DNA of 64,000 nucleotides from Planctomycetota bacterium. Its GTDB lineage: Bacteria; Planctomycetota; UBA1135; UBA2386. Both the position numbers and the translations under genes were made by a program. This document shows positions 53,960 through 61,962 of this stretch, one piece after another. Numbering within the stretch: the first letter of the stretch is position 1; every line of letters starts with the position of its first letter. The stretch is from the NCBI GenBank assembly GCA_016716265.1, contig JADJWQ010000006.1:1577501-1641500 (forward strand), given 5' to 3'. A model generated the notes under the pieces. The model saw nothing but the letters and a program-made list of their open reading frames with translations. It ran no database searches and was not told the origin of the DNA.

Positions 53960-54919
53960 ATGAGCCCTCCACACGTCACGTCGCTGCCGAGGCCGCCGAC
54001 CGCCGGCGAGAAGGCGGTCGACGTCACGTTCCGGCACGGCACCTTCGCGGTCGGGCTCGGTGTGCTCGGCCTGCTGGCGCTGATCGTCGTCGAGATCGGC
54101 GGCGTGGCGGCCCCGGCATTGCGCGAGCAGGGACTCCAGTTCCTGCATGGCGAGACCTGGGACGCCAACCAGCAGGTCTACGGCATCCGGCCGCAGATCT
54201 GGGGCACGCTGTACAGCTCGACGATCGCGCTGGTCGTCGGCGGCGTGCTCGGCATCGCCGTCGCGCTGTTCATCAGCCAGGGCTTCCTGCCGCGGAAGCT
54301 CGAGCTGCTGCTGAAGACCGTCATCGAATTGCTGGCGGCGATCCCGAGCGTCGTCTACGGCCTGTGGGGCATCTTCTTCGTGCTCCCTGCGCTGCGCCCG
54401 GTGACCGAGGCAATCCACGACGCGTTCGGCGACTTCGCGCTGTTCTCGCCGCGCTCGGCCGGACCGAACCTGCTCGGCGGCTCGCTCGTGTTGGCGATCA
54501 TGATCCTGCCGACGGTCACCGCCGTGTCGCGCGACGCGTTCGCCGCGGTGCCGGGCAAGGTGCGCGAAGCCGCGTTCGGGCTCGGCGCCACCCGCTGGGA
54601 GTGCATCTTCGGCGTGGTGCTGCCGACCGCGTCGTCGGGAGTGTTCGGCGCGCTCGTGCTGGCGTTCGGCCGCGCGCTCGGCGAGACGATGGCGCTCGCG
54701 ATGCTGCTCGGCAACCGCAACGAGTTCTCGTGGTCGCTGTTCGCGCCGAGCAACACCCTCGCGTCGCTGATCGCGAATACGTTCCCGGAGGCGACCGGCA
54801 CCGAGCGCAACGCACTGATGTGCGCGGCGATCGTGCTGCTGCTGATCACGCTGGCCGTCAACGTGCTCGGCACGCTGATCCTGGCGCGGACGAACCGCCG
54901 GCTGCGGGGGCTGGCATGA
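53960..54919 (+). CDS. pstC: Phosphate ABC transporter permease PstC
   Basis: 319 residues with six membrane helices. The family signatures VYGIRPQIWGTLYSSTIALV and ELLAAIPSVVYGLWGIFFVL are present. The cytoplasmic coupling loop AFAAVPGKVREAAFGLGATR contacts PstB, followed by GRALGETMALAMLLGN. It lies 54 bp after pstS, and its stop overlaps the pstA start (ATGA). Confidence 0.95.
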   Translation: MSPPHVTSLPRPPTAGEKAVDVTFRHGTFAVGLGVLGLLALIVVEIGGVAAPALREQGLQFLHGETWDANQQVYGIRPQIWGTLYSSTIALVVGGVLGIAVALFISQGFLPRKLELLLKTVIELLAAIPSVVYGLWGIFFVLPALRPVTEAIHDAFGDFALFSPRSAGPNLLGGSLVLAIMILPTVTAVSRDAFAAVPGKVREAAFGLGATRWECIFGVVLPTASSGVFGALVLAFGRALGETMALAMLLGNRNEFSWSLFAPSNTLASLIANTFPEATGTERNALMCAAIVLLLITLAVNVLGTLILARTNRRLRGLA

Positions 54920-55860
54920 TGACGACCGACGTCGAGAGCCCGCCCCGCGCCGAGGCGCCGAGCGATCCGGCCGGCACGCCGGTCGACCGCCCGCGCCTGG
55001 AGCACGATCTGCGCGCCGCGCGCTCGGTGTTCAGCGGCGGCTTCACCGTGCTGTGCGCGCTGCTCAGCCTGATCGCCGCGTTCCCGCTGTTCGGCGTGCT
55101 CTACATGCTGATCGAGCGCGGCGCCGCGAGACTGTCCTGGTCGACGCTGGTCGAGCTGCCACCGAGCGCCATCCAGACCGAGGGCGGCGGCTTCGGCAAC
55201 GCGCTCGCCGGCACCGTGTTCATGGTGCTGATCGCCGGGCTCATCGCGGTGCCGGCCGGCGTGTTCGCCGCGGTATTCCTGGCGGAGTTCGGCAAGGACC
55301 GCCCGCTCGCCGCGGCGATCCGCTTCGGTGCCAAGGTGCTGACCGGCATGCCGTCGATCATCGCCGGAATCTTCGGCTACGCGCTGGTGGTGCTGACGAC
55401 CGGCTCGTTCTCCGCCTACGCGGGCGGTGTGGCGCTGTCGATCCTGATGCTGCCGATCGTCACGCTGACGGCCGAGCAGGCGATCCGCGCCGTGCCCGCC
55501 AAGATGAAGGAGGCGGCGGTCGGCATGGGTGCGACACCGACGCAGGTCGTGTGGCGCGTCACGCTGCCCACCGCGATGCCGTCGATCCTGACCGGCGTGA
55601 TGCTCGCGGTGGCGCGCGCCGCCGGCGAGACCGCACCGCTGCTGTTCACCGCGCAGTTCACGTACTTCGCGCTGCGCGTCGACCGGCTGGAGAACGCACC
55701 GTCGCTGGCGGTGCTGATCTACGAGTTCTCCGGCTCCCCCTACGAGCACCAGATCGCGCTGGCCTGGTCGGCCTCGCTCGTCCTCGTCCTGCTCGTCCTG
55801 GTGTTCAACCTCGGCGGCCAGCTCCTGGCCCGCCGCAACGAGCTCGCCCGCACACGGTGA
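54916..55860 (+). CDS. pstA: Phosphate ABC transporter permease PstA
   Basis: 314 residues with six membrane helices. The coupling loop is AIRAVPAKMKEAAVGMGATP, and the segments LTGMPSIIAGIFGYALVVLT and ARAAGETAPLLFTAQFTYF are typical of PstA. ATG at 54916 overlaps the pstC stop (a second in-frame ATG follows directly). The cytoplasmic N-terminus of about 35 residues is acidic and Pro-rich, longer than in E. coli. Confidence 0.95.
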   Translation: MMTTDVESPPRAEAPSDPAGTPVDRPRLEHDLRAARSVFSGGFTVLCALLSLIAAFPLFGVLYMLIERGAARLSWSTLVELPPSAIQTEGGGFGNALAGTVFMVLIAGLIAVPAGVFAAVFLAEFGKDRPLAAAIRFGAKVLTGMPSIIAGIFGYALVVLTTGSFSAYAGGVALSILMLPIVTLTAEQAIRAVPAKMKEAAVGMGATPTQVVWRVTLPTAMPSILTGVMLAVARAAGETAPLLFTAQFTYFALRVDRLENAPSLAVLIYEFSGSPYEHQIALAWSASLVLVLLVLVFNLGGQLLARRNELARTR

Positions 55861-55879
55861 GCGCATCGGCAGACCCTGC

Positions 55880-56704
55880 ATGACCGCGATCGAATTGCCC
55901 CAGCGACCCGCTCCCTCGAACGGCTCCGCCGACGGCATCGTCATCGACCTGAAGCTCGACCGGCTCTGGTACGGCGACTTCTTCGCCGTCCGCGACACGC
56001 ACATGCCGATCGAGCGCGGTTCGATCACGGCCTTCATCGGCCCGTCGGGCTGCGGCAAGAGCACCGCGCTGCGCTGCCTGAACCGGATGAACGACCTCGT
56101 CGAGGGCTTCCGCTTCGAGGGGCACGTCCGCTTCCAGGACCAGGACATCTACCATCCACGCATCGATCCGGTCGCGGTGCGCCGCCACATCGGCATGGTG
56201 TTCCAGCAGCCCAACCCGTTCGCGATGAGCGTCTACAAGAACGTCGCGTTCGGGTTGAAGCTCAACGGCTACAAGGGCGACTACGCCGAGCGCGTCGAGC
56301 TCGCGCTGCGTCGCGCCGCGCTGTGGGACGAGGTCAAGGACAAGCTCAAGCAGAGCGGCCTGTCGTTGTCGGGCGGCCAGCAGCAGCGCCTGTGCATCGC
56401 GCGGGCGATCGCCACCGAGCCGGCGGTCCTGCTGATGGACGAGCCGTGCTCGGCGCTCGATCCGATCGCGACGCGCAAGATCGAGGAGCTGATGCTCGAG
56501 CTCAAGGAGCGCTACACGATCGCGATCGTCACGCACAACCTGCAGCAGGCGCAGCGCGTCGCCGACAAGACCGGCTTCATGTACGTCGACACCTCGCAGG
56601 GCGGCCGCACCGGCTACCTGGTGGAGTACCGCCCGACGCGGGAGCTGTTCGACGACCCGCGCGAGCAGGCGACCAAGGACTACATCGCCGGCCAGTTCTC
56701 CTGA
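55880..56704 (+). CDS. pstB: Phosphate ABC transporter ATPase PstB
   Basis: 274 residues, a full ATP-binding subunit: Walker A in GPSGCGKSTALRCLNRMND, Q-loop in GMVFQQPNPFAMSVYKNVAF, signature LSLSGGQQQRLCIARAIA, Walker B in VLLMDEPCSALDPIATRKIE and H-loop in IVTHNLQQAQRV. It is 19 bp behind pstA, completing pstSCAB. The usual phoU regulator gene does not follow in this window. Confidence 0.97.
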   Translation: MTAIELPQRPAPSNGSADGIVIDLKLDRLWYGDFFAVRDTHMPIERGSITAFIGPSGCGKSTALRCLNRMNDLVEGFRFEGHVRFQDQDIYHPRIDPVAVRRHIGMVFQQPNPFAMSVYKNVAFGLKLNGYKGDYAERVELALRRAALWDEVKDKLKQSGLSLSGGQQQRLCIARAIATEPAVLLMDEPCSALDPIATRKIEELMLELKERYTIAIVTHNLQQAQRVADKTGFMYVDTSQGGRTGYLVEYRPTRELFDDPREQATKDYIAGQFS

Positions 56705-56720
56705 GCCGCCGAGCGCTGAG

Positions 56721-56748
56721 CTCGGCACCCGGGCCTCGGCACCCGGGC
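56721..56748. repeat. 14-bp tandem repeat CTCGGCACCCGGGC (two exact copies)
   Basis: Two perfect copies (56721-56734 and 56735-56748) are followed by a degenerate third (CTCCGCACCCTGC). The array lies in the 78-bp gap between the convergent pstB and ferredoxin genes and can form alternative hairpins through ACCCGGGC; it may act as a terminator, but no T-tract is seen. Confidence 0.75.
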
Positions 56749-56782
56749 CTCCGCACCCTGCCGTCCGGACCGGGAGGGTGGC

Positions 56783-57121
56783 TCAGTACGGAGAGTCGAG
56801 CAGCGTCCAGACCATCTCTTCGACGTCCGGCTTGACCTTGCCCTGCAGGCGCGCGACGGGGGCGCCAGCGCCGGTCACGGCGTCCATGATCTCCGGCAGG
56901 TCGCCCTCCTTGACCTCGCTGTAGAAGTGCCGGTCGGGCCACACGGTCACGTTGATGCCGCACTCGCACCCGCCGAAGCACGGGTAGCGGCGCACGCGCG
57001 CGACCGCCTCCTCGGGGTCCTTCGCGAGCAGCATCTCCTTCAGCTTGTCGTGGATGTCGCCCGAGCCCCGCTCGGTGCAGTCACCACCCTCGCAGACGTA
57101 GATCAGCTTCGGGTCACTCAT
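56783..57121 (-). CDS. Thioredoxin-fold [2Fe-2S] ferredoxin next to boxB
   Basis: 112 residues. Cysteines at 10 and 15 (VCEGGDCT) and at 48, 52 and 54 (YPCFGGCECG) give the C-x4-C ... C-x3-C arrangement of thioredoxin-like [2Fe-2S] proteins (NuoE/ClpA-type ferredoxins). It follows boxB by 79 bp on the same strand. The aerobic benzoyl-CoA pathway normally uses the flavin/iron-sulfur reductase BoxA to feed electrons to BoxB. No boxA is present in the window, so this small ferredoxin is a candidate electron carrier for BoxB. That role is an inference from position. Confidence 0.85.
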   Translation of the reverse strand: MSDPKLIYVCEGGDCTERGSGDIHDKLKEMLLAKDPEEAVARVRRYPCFGGCECGINVTVWPDRHFYSEVKEGDLPEIMDAVTGAGAPVARLQGKVKPDVEEMVWTLLDSPY

Positions 57122-57200
57122 GTTCGCGTCTTCTCGTGCGGGGCGGCCGCGCGATCACGCGCACGGCCGCCGACCGTCGCCCGGGCACGCCCGACGGCGC

Positions 57201-58616
57201 TCAGTGGAACTTCACGTATTCGAACTCGATCGGCTGGTCGTTGACGCCCATCGCCGGCGGCGCGATGTAGTTCGCGAACTTGCCCGGCTCGCGCACCGCG
57301 TGCATGCACGACTTCACGTAGTCGCGGTCGGCGTGCGTCGGCAGCCAGTCGGTGTGCCGGTGCGTCCACTCCGCCTCGGTGACCGGCGTGCCGTCCGGCG
57401 CGAACTTGTAGTGACCGTAGACGCCCTGATTGCGATTGAACCGCGTCGACGGCATCTCGATGCGGAAGTCGCAGCCCATGCTCTCCAGGTCGCGATTCCA
57501 GCGCTGCACGATGCGGCGGCAGTCCGCGTGGTAGGCGTCGAGCAGCAGCGCGTTCATCGCGCGGCGCAGCGGGATCTCCCGCTCCTGCATCGTCTCGCCG
57601 TCCGGGACCGCCAGCTTGTACTGGGCGCCGAGCGCCTTCGGGTCCTTGTAGATGCCGTCGCCCTCGCGGTAGCGGCCCTTCAGGCCCGACGCGAACGACT
57701 CGGACGCGTTGGTCGAGTCCTCGCCGCCGAACAGGTCCATCGAGCGCGACGCCCAGAAGTTGACGTACTTCTGCACCATGTCGAGCGGGATCGCGCCCTG
57801 TGCGCGCGGATCCTGGCCGTCACGCATCAGCTCGGCGGCGCGACGGATGATGCGACCGACGCCGTTCTCGCCGGTCTGCATGTGGTAGGCCTCCTCCGTC
57901 AGCATGAACTGCGTCGTGCGCGCGAGCGGATCGAAGCCCGACTCCGCCAGCGACGCGAGCTGGTACTTGCCGTCGCGGTCGGTGAAGGTCGTGAAGCAGA
58001 AGAAGTCGAGCCAGGTATCGATCGGCTCGTTGAACGCCTCCAGGATGCGCGGGCTGTCGGCGTCGCCGCTGTGCCGCTGCAGCATCGCCTCGGCCTCGTC
58101 GCGACCGTCGGCCCCGAAGTGCGTGTGCAGCAGGTAGACCATCGCCCACAGGTGACGGCCCTCCTCGACGTTGACCTGGAACAGCGAGCGCAGGTCGTAG
58201 AGCGACGGCGCCGTGTGGCCGAGCATGCGCTGCTGCTCGACCGACGCGGGCTCGGTATCGCCCTGCGTGACGATCAGCCGGCGCAGCCGATTGCGGTGCT
58301 CGCCCGGCACGTCGCTCCAGACCGGCTCGCCGAGGTGGTCGCCGAAATGGATCTTGCGGTCGGCGGCGCCGTCCGCGAGGAAGATGCCCCAGCGGTAATC
58401 GGGCATCTTCACGTAGTCGAAGTGCGCCCAGCCGCCCTTGCCGACGCCGACCGCCGTACGCAGGTAGATCTGGTCCTCGTTGAAGTCGGTCGGCCCCATG
58501 TCCTTCCACCACTGCAGGAAGGACGGCTGCCACGTCTCCAGCGCCCGCATCAGGCGCTTGTTGTCGCGGAGTCCGACGTTGTTGGGGATCTTGGCTTCGA
58601 GGTCGACGGTGCTCAC
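57201..58616 (-). CDS. boxB: Benzoyl-CoA 2,3-epoxidase subunit B (BoxB)
   Basis: 471 residues, the diiron oxygenase that epoxidises benzoyl-CoA in the aerobic CoA-dependent benzoate pathway. Family-specific stretches include KIPNNVGLRDNKRLMRALET, WQPSFLQWWKDMGPTDFNED and VNVEEGRHLWAMVYLLHTHF (with Glu and His ligands), then FMLTEEAYHMQTGENGVGR. ATG at 58616 overlaps the boxC stop by four bases. Pathway context is limited to boxC and the ferredoxin; no benzoate-CoA ligase or regulator is in view. Confidence 0.95.
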   Translation of the reverse strand: MSTVDLEAKIPNNVGLRDNKRLMRALETWQPSFLQWWKDMGPTDFNEDQIYLRTAVGVGKGGWAHFDYVKMPDYRWGIFLADGAADRKIHFGDHLGEPVWSDVPGEHRNRLRRLIVTQGDTEPASVEQQRMLGHTAPSLYDLRSLFQVNVEEGRHLWAMVYLLHTHFGADGRDEAEAMLQRHSGDADSPRILEAFNEPIDTWLDFFCFTTFTDRDGKYQLASLAESGFDPLARTTQFMLTEEAYHMQTGENGVGRIIRRAAELMRDGQDPRAQGAIPLDMVQKYVNFWASRSMDLFGGEDSTNASESFASGLKGRYREGDGIYKDPKALGAQYKLAVPDGETMQEREIPLRRAMNALLLDAYHADCRRIVQRWNRDLESMGCDFRIEMPSTRFNRNQGVYGHYKFAPDGTPVTEAEWTHRHTDWLPTHADRDYVKSCMHAVREPGKFANYIAPPAMGVNDQPIEFEYVKFH

Positions 58617-60262
58617 GTTCTCCTCCAGTCGAAAGTAGCGGTCTCGGGCTTGCCGTAGCAGACGAGCGCGCCGTGCTCGCCGGTCGCGTTCGGGCGCGTG
58701 AAGATCCAGTTCTGCCAGGCGGACAGCCGCCCGAAGATCTTCGAGTCACAGGTCTCGGCGCCGCCGAAGCGGAGCGAGGCCTCCATGCCGGTCAGCGCAT
58801 CGGGGCTGAGCGACACGCGCTCCTCCACGGCGATGCGGATGTCGTCGTCCCAGTCGATGTCCTCGACCAGGAAGGTCACGAGCTGCTCCTCGTCGGCCTC
58901 GACCGTCGTCAGCCGTGGCCGCTCCGCCTGCAGGCGCGCGGCGCGTTCCGGCTCGGCGAGGAAGCGGCTCTGCAGGCGCGTCAGGCCGTGCGACATCGGC
59001 AGGTGGCCGTCGGCGAGCGGGCCGATCGCGACGTGCACCGGATGGTCGGGATCGTCGATCGCGTAGATGCGGTCGCCGGCGAGCGCCAGCTCCAGCAGCA
59101 CTCCACCGAACGCGCTGTCGCGGTCGACGAGTGCGAAGAAGCTGCGGGCGGTCAGGTCGTAGCGTCGGCAGACCCGCGCGCAGTGCGCGACGATCTCGCG
59201 CGCGAGCCACGACTCGCCGGCCAGCGCGACGAGCGCGCGCTCGGCCTCGAGCACCGCGTCGAGCGAGCCGCGCGTGTGCAGCAGCACGAGCCCGACCTCG
59301 TCGTGGCAGAAGCGGAGCTGGCACAGCGCGTCGTCGAGCTCGCGGAACGCGCGCAGGAACCACGCGTCGGCGCCGCGCGCCTGCAGCTCGGCGGCCGTCG
59401 TCGGCTGCGGCGCGTCGGGCCCGCGCACGGTCAGCGTCGCCGTGCGATTCGCGGCGTCGACGTCCAGGTCGACGTAGCGATAGCGGTAGCCGGTGGTGCC
59501 GGCGTCACCCGTCGCGACCTCGCGCTCGACCGGCGTCCACTCGATGCCCTGTCGGCCGGTGCGGTCGTCGCCGGCCGCAGCGATCTCCGCCGCGCGCTTG
59601 GCGACGTTCTCGGCGAAGCGCGAGCGCGGCCAGGTGTCGTCGACCAGCCGCCACTTCTTCGCCCGCTTGCCCTTGACGCCCTCGGCGAGCGTCGAGAACA
59701 CGTCGGCGAGGTCGCGCCGGACCTTGCGCTTGTCGACGAGGCGCGTCAGCCCGCCGGTGCCCGGCAGCACGCCGAGCAGCGGCACCTCCGGGAGCGACAC
59801 CGCCGAGCTGTTGTCGTCGATCAGGTAGATCTCGTCGCAGGCGATCGCGAGCTCGTAGCCGCCGCCGGCGCACGGCCCGTTCACCGCGGCAAGGAAGCGC
59901 AGCCCGGAGCGCTGCGACGCGTCCTCGAGCGACAGCCGCGTCTCGTTGGTGAACTTGCAGAAGTTCACTTTGAACGGGTGCGTCGACGCCGACAGCATGC
60001 CGATGTTCGCGCCCGCGCAGAACACGCGGTCGACTGCGCTCGTGACGATCACCGACTTCACCTGGGGGTGCTCGAAGCGCAGCCGCTGCACGGCGTCCTG
60101 CAGCTCGATGTCGACGCCGAGGTCGTAGCTGTTCAGCTTCAGCTCGTAGCCGCTGCGGAACGGGTGGGCCGGATCGACGGCCAGCTCGAGGCGGGCGACC
60201 GCGCCGTCCACCGAGAGCTTCCAGTGGTGGTAGCGGTCGGGATGCGTGTTGAACTCGATCAT
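58613..60262 (-). CDS. boxC: 2,3-epoxybenzoyl-CoA dihydrolase (BoxC)
   Basis: 549 residues with two crotonase-like domains, as in the BoxC ring-cleavage enzyme. The first has VIVTSAVDRVFCAGANIGML, AAVNGPCAGGGYELAIACDE and LPEVPLLGVLPGTGGLTRLV, which supply the oxyanion hole. The second half contains LALAGDRIYAIDDPDHPVHV and FGRLSAWQNWIFTRPNATGE. It opens the oxepin/epoxide ring to a semialdehyde and formate. It is the first gene of the minus-strand boxC-boxB-ferredoxin group. Confidence 0.94.
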   Translation of the reverse strand: MIEFNTHPDRYHHWKLSVDGAVARLELAVDPAHPFRSGYELKLNSYDLGVDIELQDAVQRLRFEHPQVKSVIVTSAVDRVFCAGANIGMLSASTHPFKVNFCKFTNETRLSLEDASQRSGLRFLAAVNGPCAGGGYELAIACDEIYLIDDNSSAVSLPEVPLLGVLPGTGGLTRLVDKRKVRRDLADVFSTLAEGVKGKRAKKWRLVDDTWPRSRFAENVAKRAAEIAAAGDDRTGRQGIEWTPVEREVATGDAGTTGYRYRYVDLDVDAANRTATLTVRGPDAPQPTTAAELQARGADAWFLRAFRELDDALCQLRFCHDEVGLVLLHTRGSLDAVLEAERALVALAGESWLAREIVAHCARVCRRYDLTARSFFALVDRDSAFGGVLLELALAGDRIYAIDDPDHPVHVAIGPLADGHLPMSHGLTRLQSRFLAEPERAARLQAERPRLTTVEADEEQLVTFLVEDIDWDDDIRIAVEERVSLSPDALTGMEASLRFGGAETCDSKIFGRLSAWQNWIFTRPNATGEHGALVCYGKPETATFDWRRT

Positions 60263-60517
60263 GGGCGCGGCGGGCGAGCGGGGGGTGGTCGCGGGGCCGG
60301 GACACTAGGCGAGTCAGGCGCCGGCGACAAGCACGATAGCGCAGCTCGAGGGCGGTTCTGATCGTCAGTTCCTGCGTCATACTGCATGTGCGGGAACCGG
60401 CCGGGCCAGCTCGCGGCCAGCGTGCAACGAGCGCACTCGCCGCGCCCGCCGAGTGGCGACCCCGCCGCTGCGGCGGGCCGAGCCACGGGGAGCGTCGGCG
60501 TGGCTAGCATCTCCGCC

Positions 60518-61921
60518 ATGCCGCTGCCCCACGCCGGACTCGTCGTGCCGATCGCTTGCCTCGGCATGGTCGTCCAGAGCCTCCTCGCGCAGGCGGGGCA
60601 GATCGCGCCGGGTGCGAACCTCGGAGCGGGGCTCGTATCTCCGGCCGGCGACGTCGACGACGACGGCTTCGCGGATCTCGTGTTCGACCTCGGCGGCACC
60701 TGGGAAGTCCGCTCCGGCGCGACCGGGCTGCCGTTCCCGGCGCTGACGCGCGTTCGCGTCGCCGCGCGCGACCGATTCGCGGGTCTGTCCGGCGACCTCG
60801 ACGCCGACGGCTGCGACGACCTCGTGTTCACCTCACCCGGCACCGGCGTCGCCGAGTTCCGGTCGGGCCGCGACGGCTCGCTGCTGTTCGCATTCACGAA
60901 CCCGTTCCTCACCTCGGTGTCGGGAGCCGCCGATCACGACGCGGACGGCGCCGACGACGTGATGGTCGGCTACGGCGACCCGGTGCCCGGGATCTCACAC
61001 GTCGACGTCCTGTCGGGGCGTGGCGGCGCCGTGCTGCTCACCCGGCTGTTCCAGAACACCGCAACGTCGTACCGCTCGATCCAGTGGGTCGGCGACGTCG
61101 ACGGCGATGGTTTCGTCGACCTCGCCCAGAACCTGAGCAGCTTCGCGCAGCGCTTCCATTGGGTGATGGCCGGCCCGGATTGGCAGCGAGCGATCGCCTC
61201 GAACGGTGGCGGCTTCGCGCTCGAGGCCTTCGACACCGATGGCGACGGCCGGGACGAGCTGCTGACGGACTTCGGCTACTTCGACCCCGTGACGAACCGA
61301 TTGGTGTGGTCGGGGCCGTTCGCCCAGGCGCACCCACTGGACCTCGATGGCGACGGCGCCTTCGACGTCGTCGTCAATGGCCAGGCGTACTCCGGACGCA
61401 CGCAGACGCCGTTCGCCGGCACGATGCCGTCATCGCCGTTCTGGAGCATCGGCGACATCGACGGCGACGGCCGCGACGAGGCCGTCGAGAGCGGCATCGT
61501 CTACGAGCTCGTCGGCGCGCCGCCGGCATCGATCGTGCGCGATCGCGGAGCATCAGGAACGACATCGACGCTGTCGCGCCCCCGCATCCGTCAGCGCCTG
61601 CGGCCACGGCTCGGGGAGACCATGCTGGTCGATCTGCGGGGTGGCCTGGTCAACGGCCCGGCCGTGGCGTGGTTCGGGAGCGCCACGGAGATCGACCTCG
61701 GATCGATCGGCGCGCCGGGCAACCATGCCTACGTGCTGCCGATCGCCGGCATCGCGCACCTGGCCGATGCTCACGGACACGCCCGCCAATCTCTCGCGAT
61801 CCCGCCCACCCCGGCGCTGCTCGGCGTGGCGCTGACCGTGCAGTGGATCGTGCCGGATGCCGCTGCGAATCCGCTCGGGGTCGTGACGTCCAACGCACTC
61901 GACCTCGTGATCGGTCATTGA
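60518..61921 (+). CDS. Secreted FG-GAP/VCBS repeat protein with shared C-terminal module
   Basis: 467 residues from the ATG at 60518. The signal region (PHAGLVVPIACLGMVVQSLL, cleavage near LAQ) precedes about seven acidic FG-GAP-type repeats: GDVDDDGFADLVFD, GDLDADGCDDLVFT, DHDADGADDVMVGY, GDVDGDGFVDLAQN, DTDGDGRDELLTDF and GDIDGDGRDEAVES. The last 120 residues form the shared module, with LAIPPTPALLGVALTVQW and VVTSNALDLVIGH. It likely forms a beta-propeller on the cell surface. Confidence 0.86.
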   Translation: MPLPHAGLVVPIACLGMVVQSLLAQAGQIAPGANLGAGLVSPAGDVDDDGFADLVFDLGGTWEVRSGATGLPFPALTRVRVAARDRFAGLSGDLDADGCDDLVFTSPGTGVAEFRSGRDGSLLFAFTNPFLTSVSGAADHDADGADDVMVGYGDPVPGISHVDVLSGRGGAVLLTRLFQNTATSYRSIQWVGDVDGDGFVDLAQNLSSFAQRFHWVMAGPDWQRAIASNGGGFALEAFDTDGDGRDELLTDFGYFDPVTNRLVWSGPFAQAHPLDLDGDGAFDVVVNGQAYSGRTQTPFAGTMPSSPFWSIGDIDGDGRDEAVESGIVYELVGAPPASIVRDRGASGTTSTLSRPRIRQRLRPRLGETMLVDLRGGLVNGPAVAWFGSATEIDLGSIGAPGNHAYVLPIAGIAHLADAHGHARQSLAIPPTPALLGVALTVQWIVPDAAANPLGVVTSNALDLVIGH

Positions 61922-61945
61922 GCCTCCCCCGATCACCCGGGAGGC
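61922..61945. terminator. Hairpin between two convergent genes
   Basis: GCCTCCC (61922-61928) pairs with GGGAGGC (61939-61945) around a ten-base loop, immediately after the stop of the FG-GAP gene and before the stop of the BrkB-type gene. The stem is short and no T-tract follows, so the terminator role is only suggested by location. Confidence 0.4.
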
Positions 61946-61962
61946 GGCAAGCCAGGCGGCCG

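Noticed and set aside
51409..54915. Plus-strand frame extending far upstream of pstA through the NuoF gene
   Set aside because: Only the part from 54916 is PstA-like; upstream codons are antisense to NuoF and in the wrong phase relative to pstS and pstC.
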